Source: Stenotrophomonas rhizophila
GTDB taxonomy: Bacteria; Pseudomonadota; Gammaproteobacteria; Xanthomonadales; Xanthomonadaceae
Reading direction: 5' to 3'
Assembly (NCBI RefSeq): GCF_007667275.1
Contig: NZ_VDQT01000005.1
Coordinates: forward strand, 1 to 64,000
DNA length: 64,000 nt
The notes below the pieces were generated by a model. It had not been told where the DNA came from, ran no database searches, and saw only the letters and a program-made list of their open reading frames with translations. Position numbers and translations under genes: made by a program. Numbering within the stretch: the stretch's first letter is position 1; each line of letters begins with the position of its first letter. Shown here piece after piece: positions 51,211 to 58,398 of this stretch.

Positions 51211-52875
51211 ATGCATCGCTCGCTCTTATTCCTGCTGCTCCCGCTCGCCGCAGCCTCCGCACACGCATCACCCGCGGCAACGTTCGACCCCATGCTCGAC
51301 GCCACCGTCCAGCACTACCATCTCCCAGGCATCGCCATGGCCGTGGTCGACAACGGCGAGGTGGTATTCACCGGCACGCGTGGCGAACGCCGCGCCGGCA
51401 GCGGCGAGCGCATCGACGCAGACACCCTGTTCAAGATCGCCTCCAACAGCAAGGCGATGACCGCCGCCGTACTCGCCCGCCTGGTCGACCGTGGGCGTCT
51501 GGCCTGGGACGACCCGGTCATCAAGCACCTGCCGCAGTTCCGCATGCATGACCCATGGGTCACCGAGCACCTGCAGGTCCGCGACCTGCTCATCCACAAC
51601 AGCGGCCTGGGGCTGGGCGCCGGCGACCTGATGCTCTGGCCCGAGCCCAACCGCTTCACCCGCGCCGACATCATTGCCGGGCTGGCCCACCTCAAGCCGG
51701 TCACCAGCTTCCGCAGCGGCTACGCCTACGACAACCTGATGTACGTGGTGGCCGGCGAAGTGGCCGCCGCCGCCGGCGGCAAACCGTACGACCAGCTGCT
51801 GCGCGAGGAACTGTTCGTGCCCTTGGGCATGACCCGCTGCCAGGCCGGCAGCTGGTCGGTGGCTAAGGTGGGCAACGTGGCACAGCCGCACGCGCCGCGC
51901 GACGGGCGCAACGAAGTGGTCAGCGCCGATGCCGACGTCGCCCCGGACCTGACCTCCATGGCCGCCGGCGGCATCCGCTGCAGCCTGCGCGACATGACCC
52001 GCTGGATGCAGGTGCTGCTTGATCCCAGCCTGGTGCCGGACTGGCTGAGCGAATCGCAGCGCCGCGCGCTGTGGACCGCGCACATGCCGATGCCGCTGGG
52101 CGAGCGTCAGCGCCGCTGGGACAACGCGCATTTTTCCGCGTACGGCTACGGCTGGCGCCTGTCGGACATGGACGGGCAGTGGAAGGTCGCCCACACCGGT
52201 ACGTTGTCGGGCATGTACTCCTCGCTGGCGCTGCTGCCCGACAGAAAGGTGGGCGTGGTGATCCTGATCAACGGCGAAGGCGAAGACGCCCGCACCGTGC
52301 TCATGCAGACCGCGCTGAAGTCCTTCACCGCACCGGCGCAGCAGCGGACCGTCGCCGGCTACGCCGCGCAGCTCCAGGCCGAAGCGGCCCACCGCCACGC
52401 CGCCGGCCACGTGCGCCCAGACACCACCGCCCGCAAACCCGTAGAGCCACGCCCTGCGTGGCTGAGCGGCGCCGACCATCCCGCAGCCACGCAGGGCGTG
52501 GCTCTACGGGGTGCTGGCCATCCTGCAGCCACGCAGGGCGTGGCTCTACACGGCGCCGACCATCCTGCGGCCACGCAGGGCATCGCCGTACAAGGCCTGT
52601 ATCGCGACCCCTGGCTGGGCCAAGCCAAGCTCTGCCCGGAAAACGGCACCCTGCGCTTCAGCGTGGACAAATCGCCGCGCCTGCGCGGCACCGTGATGCA
52701 GGTCGATACGCGCTGGCTGGTGCAGTGGGATACGCTCGGGGCGGACGCCGAACCCTGGCTGCAGGTGCAGCCGGGCAACCCGCCCACGCTGACTCTGCGT
52801 GCGATCGATCCGGACATCGACTTCAGCTATGACTTCCAGGACCTGCTTTTCACTCGCATCGGCGATTGCCCTTAG
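51211..52875 (+). CDS. Class-C beta-lactamase-fold serine hydrolase, with REP-derived insert
   Basis: A 554-residue exported protein (signal MHRSLLFLLLPLAAASAHA). The PF00144 catalytic domain (~25-385) shows S-x-x-K as IASNSKAM (~90), Y-x-N as GYAYDNLMYV (~174) and the H-T-G box as WKVAHTGTLSG (~330). Members are DD-peptidases, D-aminopeptidases or esterases rather than true beta-lactamases. After residue ~410 comes a peptide insert (EPRPAWLSGADHPAATQGVAL and two near-copies) encoded by palindromic repeats, then the family's C-terminal beta domain (~465-554). It overlaps the following D-Ala-D-Ala dipeptidase gene by 47 bp. Confidence 0.92.
   Translation: MHRSLLFLLLPLAAASAHASPAATFDPMLDATVQHYHLPGIAMAVVDNGEVVFTGTRGERRAGSGERIDADTLFKIASNSKAMTAAVLARLVDRGRLAWDDPVIKHLPQFRMHDPWVTEHLQVRDLLIHNSGLGLGAGDLMLWPEPNRFTRADIIAGLAHLKPVTSFRSGYAYDNLMYVVAGEVAAAAGGKPYDQLLREELFVPLGMTRCQAGSWSVAKVGNVAQPHAPRDGRNEVVSADADVAPDLTSMAAGGIRCSLRDMTRWMQVLLDPSLVPDWLSESQRRALWTAHMPMPLGERQRRWDNAHFSAYGYGWRLSDMDGQWKVAHTGTLSGMYSSLALLPDRKVGVVILINGEGEDARTVLMQTALKSFTAPAQQRTVAGYAAQLQAEAAHRHAAGHVRPDTTARKPVEPRPAWLSGADHPAATQGVALRGAGHPAATQGVALHGADHPAATQGIAVQGLYRDPWLGQAKLCPENGTLRFSVDKSPRLRGTVMQVDTRWLVQWDTLGADAEPWLQVQPGNPPTLTLRAIDPDIDFSYDFQDLLFTRIGDCP
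52441..52591. repeat. Four SMAG/REP elements inside the serine hydrolase gene
   Basis: One GTAG-headed copy at 52441-52463 and three reversed copies at 52485-52507, 52527-52549 and 52569-52591 (last degenerate). The reversed copies have an exact 42-bp period, giving a 14-residue peptide repeat of the form GADHPAATQGVAL plus one residue. Confidence 0.92.
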
Positions 52876-53548
52876 CCTGCTCGGCGCAACGCAGGCCAGC
52901 GCGCAGGCGGTCGCCATCGCCCCGGCACGCAGCGCCGAGCAGGCCGGCCTGGTCGACATCCGCAGCCTGTCGCCGGACATCCACCTCGACGTGCGCTACG
53001 CCACCGCCGACAACTTCACCGCCCGCCCGGTGCCGGGCTATGACGCGCCGAAATGCCTGCTGCTGCGCCCGGCCGCCACCGCGCTGGCGAAAGTGGAAGC
53101 GGAGCTGCGCAGCCGCGGCTACGGCCTGCAGGTGTTCGACTGCTACCGCCCCGCACGGTCGGTACGCGCCTTCGTCGCCTGGGCGCACGACCCGCAGGAG
53201 CAGTCGCGCCGGGCCATCCAGTATCCCGGCCTGGAAAAGCCCGCTCTGCTGGGCGGTTACATCGCCGAAACCTCCGGCCACAGTCGCGGTGCCACCGTCG
53301 ACCTGGGCCTGCTCGACTGCCGCAGCGCGCCCTGCCGCAGCGTGGACATGGGCACCGACTTCGATTTCTTCGGGCCGCGCGCGCATACCGACGCGCCCGA
53401 CATCAGCGCCGAACAGCGTCGCAACCGCCAGACCCTGCTGCAGGCCATGCAGCGCCAGGGCTTCGCCAACTACCCGCAGGAGTGGTGGCACTTCACCCTC
53501 AGCCCCGAACCCGACCCGGGCACCGCCTACGACGTGCCGGTGCGCTGA
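52829..53548 (+). CDS. VanX/DdpX-type D-Ala-D-Ala dipeptidase, exported
   Basis: Hydrolyses the D-Ala-D-Ala dipeptide released from peptidoglycan stems. The 239-residue protein has a signal peptide (MTSRTCFSLASAIALSLLGATQASAQ) and the peptidase M15D zinc signature SGHSRGATVDLGL (SxHxxGxAxD, ~155) with the second element YPQEWWHFTL (ExWH, ~225). DCYRPARSVRAF carries the conserved Arg. I start it at the ATG at 52829, inside the end of the upstream gene, because this gives a clean signal peptide; an in-frame start at 52799 is less likely. Confidence 0.93.
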   Translation: MTSRTCFSLASAIALSLLGATQASAQAVAIAPARSAEQAGLVDIRSLSPDIHLDVRYATADNFTARPVPGYDAPKCLLLRPAATALAKVEAELRSRGYGLQVFDCYRPARSVRAFVAWAHDPQEQSRRAIQYPGLEKPALLGGYIAETSGHSRGATVDLGLLDCRSAPCRSVDMGTDFDFFGPRAHTDAPDISAEQRRNRQTLLQAMQRQGFANYPQEWWHFTLSPEPDPGTAYDVPVR

Positions 53549-53594
53549 GGCGGGGCGCCGCTACAATGCGCGCTCACCGAACGCTTGGACCACG

Positions 53595-53972
53595 ATGAAC
53601 CTGCCGCTGCACTTTGGATTGCTGGGCACGCTGGAAGCCGGGCTCATCGCCCTGCTGGTCGGCCTGCTGGTGTACGCGCTGTGGCAGCGGCTGTGCCGCT
53701 GGGCGGGCTGGTCGCTGGGGCACGCCATCGGCTGGGCCAGCGTGATCTCAGTGGTGGCCTCGGCCGGCATCGATGCATGGAAGCTGTTCTACATGGGCAT
53801 CGTGCGGCTGGAGTCGCCGTTGTACGCGCGGCTGTACCTGGCCACCATCCACGACCCGAACGAACTGGGCTCGCGCGTGGTGCTGGAAGTGGCCGGTGCA
53901 CTGGGCGGTGTTGCAGTGGGCTGGCTTGTGTTCAGTTCGCGCTCAGGCGAAAAAATCGCCAAATCGGACTGA
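53595..53972 (+). CDS. Hypothetical inner membrane protein
   Basis: A 125-residue protein with three to four membrane spans (LEAGLIALLVGLLVYALW, WSLGHAIGWASVISVVASAGIDAW, VVLEVAGALGGVAVGWLVFSS) and a periplasmic or cytoplasmic loop KLFYMGIVRLESPLYARLYLATIHDPNE. No family is recognised. It starts 47 bp after the dipeptidase gene and may belong to its transcript. Confidence 0.75.
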   Translation: MNLPLHFGLLGTLEAGLIALLVGLLVYALWQRLCRWAGWSLGHAIGWASVISVVASAGIDAWKLFYMGIVRLESPLYARLYLATIHDPNELGSRVVLEVAGALGGVAVGWLVFSSRSGEKIAKSD

Positions 53973-54192
53973 GTTTTCGTTCGCATCCGGTTAAATCCGG
54001 TCCGATTGAATGGGCGTGTTACCAACCGCTCACCTGCGCGTAACCACCGCGGTAAAGGAGCGCTGCGCGGTTGTGGTTAAGACCGCGTGCGCGCCCCGAT
54101 CGGCGCGCAAGATCGATTCACAAACGGGCTGGCAGTGTGGGGCCGTGCGGAAAACAACGAGCCGCGCACCATCCCTAAAGGAGACCACCCAC

Positions 54193-54609
54193 ATGACTAT
54201 TCGCAACCGCAAGCCCCTGATCGCCCTGATCGTCGCCGCAGGCAGTGTGCTGGCCATTCCGGCGATGGCGCAGACCGCCCAGCAGAGTGCAGCGCAGGCC
54301 CAGACCCAGGCCGCGCAGGCCCAGCAGTCGGCAGCGCAGGCAAGCGACGCGGCTGACGCGGCGAGCGGCGCGGCCGCCCAGGCCTCCGCGCAGTCGGGCG
54401 GCGGCGGCGGCCAGACCTGGGCCAGCGTCGACACCGACGGCGACGGCGCCATCAGCAAGTCCGAGGCAGCGGTGAACGCCGGCCTTGCCCAGGTTTTCGA
54501 CCAGGCCGACAGTAACAAGGACGGCAAGCTCACCCCGGACGAGTACAAAGCCTACGTAGCCGCCCAGCAGGGCGCAGCCGCCGGCGGCAACGCCGCCCCG
54601 GGCCGCTGA
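54193..54609 (+). CDS. Secreted EF-hand calcium-binding protein
   Basis: A 138-residue protein with a signal peptide (ends VLAIPAMAQT). An Ala/Gln-rich helical stretch of 45 residues with heptad-like AAQAQ repeats follows, then a Gly run, then two EF-hand loops: DTDGDGAISKSE (~78) and DSNKDGKLTPDE (~101). The tail is Ala/Gly rich. It binds calcium outside the cytoplasm; the partner is unknown. AAAGGAGA lies about ten bases before the ATG. The 220-bp leader upstream (53973-54192) holds no gene. Confidence 0.9.
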   Translation: MTIRNRKPLIALIVAAGSVLAIPAMAQTAQQSAAQAQTQAAQAQQSAAQASDAADAASGAAAQASAQSGGGGGQTWASVDTDGDGAISKSEAAVNAGLAQVFDQADSNKDGKLTPDEYKAYVAAQQGAAAGGNAAPGR

Positions 54610-54668
54610 CGCATCGGGCCGGGCGCCGTTCATGGCGCCCGCCCGCAGCGCCGACGGTAGCGCTGCCG

Positions 54669-54692
54669 GTAGTGCCGACTGTTAGTCGGCAC
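54669..54692 (+). repeat. SMAG/REP element, GCCGACT-AGTCGGC type
   Basis: GTAG at 54669 followed by TGCCGACTGTTAGTCGGCAC. A partial GTAG copy (54657) precedes it. Confidence 0.85.
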
Positions 54693-54754
54693 CCCCATCC
54701 GGAGCCGACAACCCAGCAGCACCCCTGAAACCGCTGGACAACGGTGAACGGTCA

Positions 54755-54780
54755 GGAAGGGCGGCCTCGGCCGCCCTTCC
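54755..54780. terminator. Rho-independent terminator-like hairpin
   Basis: GGAAGGGCGGCC pairs with GGCCGCCCTTCC around TC (54755-54780). It separates the EF-hand gene from the HAD hydrolase gene; the U-run is weak. Confidence 0.65.
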
Positions 54781-54807
54781 TACTTTCCGGCTTGTTATCC
54801 TTCCCCG

Positions 54808-55557
54808 ATGATGACCTCCCTGCCAACGCCCCACGGCGCCATCGGTCTGGTCGGTTTTGACGGTGACGACACGCTGTGGAAGAGCGAGGACTATTACCGC
54901 AAGGCCGAGCTGGAATACCTCAACATCCTGGCGCGTTATATCGACGTGCACGACACCGCCACCGCGCGGCACCTGCTCGACGTGCAGCAGCGCAACCTCG
55001 GTGTGTTCGGCTATGGCGTCAAGGGCATGACCCTGTCGATGCTGGAAGCCGCCATCGAAATTACCGAACAGAAGATCGCCGCCCGCGACCTCCAGCTGAT
55101 CCTGGACATCGGCCATGAAACCCTGCGCCATCCGGTCGAACTGATCGACGGCGTACGCGAATCGGTGGCCGAGATCGCCCGCGACTACCCGGTGGTGCTG
55201 ATCACCAAGGGTGACCTGTTCCACCAGGAAGCCAAGATCAAGGTCGCCAACCTGCGCGACTTGTTCCCGCGCATCGAGATCGTGTCCGAAAAGGACCCGG
55301 AAACCTACGCCCGCGTGCTGGAGGAATTCGACCTGCCGATGGAGCGCTTCGTCATGGTCGGCAACTCGCTGCGCTCGGACATCGAACCGGTGGTCACGCT
55401 CGGTGGCTGGGGCATCCACACCCCGTACGCAGTGACCTGGGCGCACGAAACCCAGCATGGCGTGGCCGCCGACGAGCCACGCATGGTCGAAGCGGCCACC
55501 GCCTTCGACTGGCCGCAGGCCCTGCGTGCCATCGAAGCCAAAGCGGCGGGCGGTTGA
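54808..55557 (+). CDS. HAD-family hydrolase
   Basis: A 249-residue cytoplasmic phosphatase-like protein. Motif I is LVGFDGDDTLWKSEDYY, motif II PVVLITKGDLFHQE, motif III lies around EKDPETYARVL, and motif IV is FVMVGNSLRSDIEPV. The nucleophile Asp is at residue ~18 and the acid Asp two positions later. The substrate is unknown. Two ATGs (54808/54811) are possible. It is followed 4 bp later by the next gene, so they are co-transcribed. Confidence 0.93.
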   Translation: MMTSLPTPHGAIGLVGFDGDDTLWKSEDYYRKAELEYLNILARYIDVHDTATARHLLDVQQRNLGVFGYGVKGMTLSMLEAAIEITEQKIAARDLQLILDIGHETLRHPVELIDGVRESVAEIARDYPVVLITKGDLFHQEAKIKVANLRDLFPRIEIVSEKDPETYARVLEEFDLPMERFVMVGNSLRSDIEPVVTLGGWGIHTPYAVTWAHETQHGVAADEPRMVEAATAFDWPQALRAIEAKAAGG

Positions 55558-55561
55558 GCCG

Positions 55562-56116
55562 ATGAAGGTCCTGCGCGCGCTGCTGGTGGCATTGCTGCTG
55601 TGGCTGCCGTTGCAGGCCGCCGCGCAGCAGACCGCCGCCGAGTCCGATGCCTACCAGGTGGATACCGGCGACAGCTGGGTGGACGCCCAGCTGCAGGACA
55701 TCAACCGCTATGCCGAGCGCTACCCGGACAGTTTCCTCGACGAGGTCGCCCGCTATGCCGGGGTCTCGCGCGGCTACATCGCCGCGCTGTTCCAGACCCA
55801 CGGCTGGCAGGCCGGCGACATCTACTTCGCCTGTTTCTGGAGCAAGGTGACCGAACGTTCCTGCCGCGACAGCGTCAAAGCGTGGTCGCAGGCGGTCCCG
55901 GAAGAAGGGCAGCCCAAGCGCTGGGCCGACGTCGTCGCCGACATGCCTGTCACCCCGACCAACCTGCACTGGCGCGCCCTGCGCCACGCCATCGTGGCCA
56001 GCCACGACCACTGGGACCGCCCGGTCACGCTGGACGCCACCCTGAAAGCCCAGCTGGGCGACCGCGCCAAGCGCGACCGTGCGGCCACGGAAGCTGCCAC
56101 CACGCGCGACCGCTGA
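55562..56116 (+). CDS. Secreted protein of unknown function
   Basis: A 184-residue exported protein (signal MKVLRALLVALLLWLPLQAAAQ). The mature part is mainly helical (SWVDAQLQDINRYAERYPDSFLDEVARYAGVSRGYIAALFQTHGWQAGDIYFACFWSKV) and has two cysteines (FACFW and RSCRDS) about 12 residues apart. Homologous proteins of this length seem typical of xanthomonads, but I recognise no domain. Confidence 0.85.
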   Translation: MKVLRALLVALLLWLPLQAAAQQTAAESDAYQVDTGDSWVDAQLQDINRYAERYPDSFLDEVARYAGVSRGYIAALFQTHGWQAGDIYFACFWSKVTERSCRDSVKAWSQAVPEEGQPKRWADVVADMPVTPTNLHWRALRHAIVASHDHWDRPVTLDATLKAQLGDRAKRDRAATEAATTRDR

Positions 56117-56149
56117 CGCAAGGCGCGCTAACGCATGCGGCGGGCTGAT

Positions 56150-56631
56150 GGGGGGGCGGTAACGCACGTGGCTGGCTGATCGGGGTGCGGTAGGGTCGGT
56201 TCCCAAACGACCGCCGACAGGGTGCCCGCGTTCGGTGATGGCATGACCCCCGGCGGGGACGGCTTTTGTTTCTGCTCACTGTCATGCGTTACCGGGCGTT
56301 GACCTGGCATCGGCGGTCGTTTGGGAACCGACCCTACCGCTCCGGTTCCAGGCGCCGCCCCGTTGCTGATGTGCACCTCGCCCCGCCCACTCGGAGGCGT
56401 TAACGCACCTGTCTGGCTGATCGGGGTGCGGTAGGGTCGGTTCCCAAACGACCGCCGATAGGGTTTCCGCGTTCGGTGATGGCATGACCTTCGGCGGAGA
56501 GGGCTTTTGCTTGTGCCCGTGGTCATGCGTTACCGGGCGTTGACCTGCCATCGGCGGTCGTTTGGGAACCGACCCTACCGCTCCGGTTCCAAGCGCCGCC
56601 CCGATGCTGCTGTGCACCTCGCCGCCTCCGC
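56150..56631. repeat. Two tandem 241-bp units, each with a 148-bp composite REP element
   Basis: The composites span 56190-56337 and 56431-56578: GTAGGGTCGGTTCCC at the left, CCGACCCTACC at the right, with inner arms GGTGATGGCATGACC and GGTCATGCGTTACC pointing toward each other. The flanks are also duplicated (TCCGGTTCCARGCGCCGCCC). The gap between the 55562 and 56690 genes (574 bp) is filled by this duplication; no gene is seen in it. Confidence 0.92.
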
Positions 56632-56689
56632 TTCGCTGCGCGACAATACGCGCCTGCTTTTCCCTTCGTGTTCCATTGCCGAGTACGTA

Positions 56690-58054
56690 ATGAGCGCCGA
56701 CCGTTTCGTTTCACCCGACGATATCCGCAGCCTGTTCGCCCAGGCCATGTCCACCATGTACCGCACCGAAGTGCCGCTCTACGGCACCCTGGTCGACCTG
56801 GTGGCCGAGATCAACGATGCCGTGCTCACCGACAACCCGGCCCTGGCCGAGCAGCTCGAGCGCAATGACGAGCGCGCCCGCCTGGCCCAGGAACGCCACG
56901 GCGCCATCCGCGTCGGCACCGCCGACGAGCTCGCCACCCTGGGCCGCCTGTTCGCAGTGATGGGCATGTACCCGATCGGCTATTACGACCTCTCCGTGGC
57001 CGGCGTGCCGGTGCATTCCACCGCTTTCCGCCCACGTACCGCCTCGGCGCTGGCCGCCAACCCGTTCCGCGTGTTCACCTCGCTGCTGCGACTGGAACTG
57101 ATCGAGGACGAAGCCCTGCGTGACGAAGCTGCACGCATCCTCGCGCGCCGCCGCATCTTCACCGACGACGCGCTGGCCCTCATCGCGCAGGCCGAACGCG
57201 ACGGCGGCCTCGATGCAACCGACGCGCGCCGCTTCGTGCTGGCCGCGCTGGAAACCTTCCGCTGGCACAGCGATGCCACCGTCTCGCTGGCGACCTACAA
57301 CGCGCTGAGCAACGCGCACCGGCTGGTGGCCGACGTGGTCAGCTTCCGCGGCCCGCACATCAACCACCTCACCCCGCGCACGCTGGACATCGACGCCGCC
57401 CAGGCCGGCATGCTCGCCCGTGGCATCGATGCCAAGGCCGTGGTCGAAGGCCCACCGCCGCGCCGCTGTCCGATCCTGCTGCGCCAGACCAGCTTCAAGG
57501 CGCTGGAAGAAACCGTGAACTTCCCGCACGGCGAGGGCGGCGATGCTGGCACCCACACCGCGCGCTTTGGCGAGATCGAACAGCGTGGCCTGGCGCTCAC
57601 CCCGAAGGGCCGCGCGCTGTATGACCAGCTGCTGGCACAGGCGCGTGACGCCGGCGGTGCCGGCAGTACTGGCCAGGACTATGCAACGCGCCTGGCCGCG
57701 GCGTTCACTGCCTTCCCCGACGACCACGACACCCTGCGCCGCGAAGGGCTGGGCTACTACCGCTACGCCCTCACCGACGCGGGCCGCGCCGACCCGGCCG
57801 CAGTGGGCGACCTGCCGGCCGATGCACTGGTGGCCGCGGGGCTGGCAAGTGCCGACCCGATCGTCTACGAGGATTTCCTGCCGGTCAGTGCCGCGGGTAT
57901 TTTCCAGTCCAACCTGGGCGGGGAAGAGCAGCGCGCCTACGCCGCGCACGCCAACCGCGATGCGTTCGAGCAGGCGCTGGGCATGAAGGTGGAGGATGAG
58001 TTCGTGATTTACGAACGCCTGCAGAACGAGTCGCTCGACAGCCTGCGCGGTTGA
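56690..58054 (+). CDS. hglS: 2-oxoadipate dioxygenase/decarboxylase (HglS/YdcJ, DUF1338)
   Basis: This family converts 2-oxoadipate to D-2-hydroxyglutarate in D-lysine catabolism, using Fe(II). The 454-residue protein has the conserved blocks YPIGYYDLSVAGVPVHSTAFRP (first metal His, ~105), VVSFRGPHINHLTPRTLDID (~220), RQTSFKALEETVNFP (~270) and FGEIEQRGLALTPKGRALYD (metal Glu, ~295). The ATG at 56690 starts MSADRFVSPDDIRSLFAQAMS; the open frame further upstream is repeat sequence. No other lysine-degradation gene is in the window. Confidence 0.9.
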   Translation: MSADRFVSPDDIRSLFAQAMSTMYRTEVPLYGTLVDLVAEINDAVLTDNPALAEQLERNDERARLAQERHGAIRVGTADELATLGRLFAVMGMYPIGYYDLSVAGVPVHSTAFRPRTASALAANPFRVFTSLLRLELIEDEALRDEAARILARRRIFTDDALALIAQAERDGGLDATDARRFVLAALETFRWHSDATVSLATYNALSNAHRLVADVVSFRGPHINHLTPRTLDIDAAQAGMLARGIDAKAVVEGPPPRRCPILLRQTSFKALEETVNFPHGEGGDAGTHTARFGEIEQRGLALTPKGRALYDQLLAQARDAGGAGSTGQDYATRLAAAFTAFPDDHDTLRREGLGYYRYALTDAGRADPAAVGDLPADALVAAGLASADPIVYEDFLPVSAAGIFQSNLGGEEQRAYAAHANRDAFEQALGMKVEDEFVIYERLQNESLDSLRG

Positions 58055-58101
58055 TTGAACGGGGCGGCCCGTTGAATCAGCTCGATGCGGATGCGAAACC
58101 G

Positions 58102-58301
58102 GTAGGGTCGCATTCCAATCGACGATGTGCATGGATGCACGAGTGGCGCGGCCGCAGGATGCGGAGGAGCGCCCCGCCGTGGAATGTTCCGCGTTCGGTT
58201 GTGGCATGAATCACGGCGGGGACGGCGGTTGTTTTTTGCCCGAGGTCATGCGTTACCGGACGTTGCACCGTCATGGGCGGTCGTTTGGGAACCGACCCTA
58301 C
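58102..58301. repeat. Composite REP element with a 50-bp internal extension
   Basis: GTAGGGTCGCATTCCAATCG at the left and CCGACCCTACC at the right enclose 200 bp rather than 148. The extra ~50 bp (about 58122-58170, GATGTGCATGGATGCACGAG onward) is the reverse complement of the extra segment in the first unit of the array at 193. Confidence 0.9.
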
Positions 58302-58304
58302 CAC

Positions 58305-58357
58305 GCGCATTGCGATTGAATAACGTAACCGCGGCGCATTGCGATCTAATAACGTAA
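58305..58357 (+). repeat. Two direct copies of a 24-bp AT-richer sequence
   Basis: GCGCATTGCGATTGAATAAC (continuing GTAA) at 58305-58328 recurs with one change at 58334-58357, 29 bp apart, just before the CoA-transferase terminator. Confidence 0.85.
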
Positions 58358-58382
58358 AAAAAACGCCGGGAAATTCCCGGCG
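58355..58382 (-). terminator. Rho-independent terminator of the CoA-transferase gene
   Basis: CGCCGGGAA (58364-58372) pairs with TTCCCGGCG (58374-58382); on the minus strand it ends in a run of eight T. It lies 17 bp after the stop. Confidence 0.9.
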
Positions 58383-58398
58383 TCTTCATTGCACCCCA

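Noticed and set aside
51211..52875. True class C beta-lactamase giving drug resistance
   Set aside because: The PF00144 fold is shared by many peptidases and esterases; the extra C-terminal domain and cell-wall gene context favour a peptidase role, and no AmpR-type regulator is adjacent.
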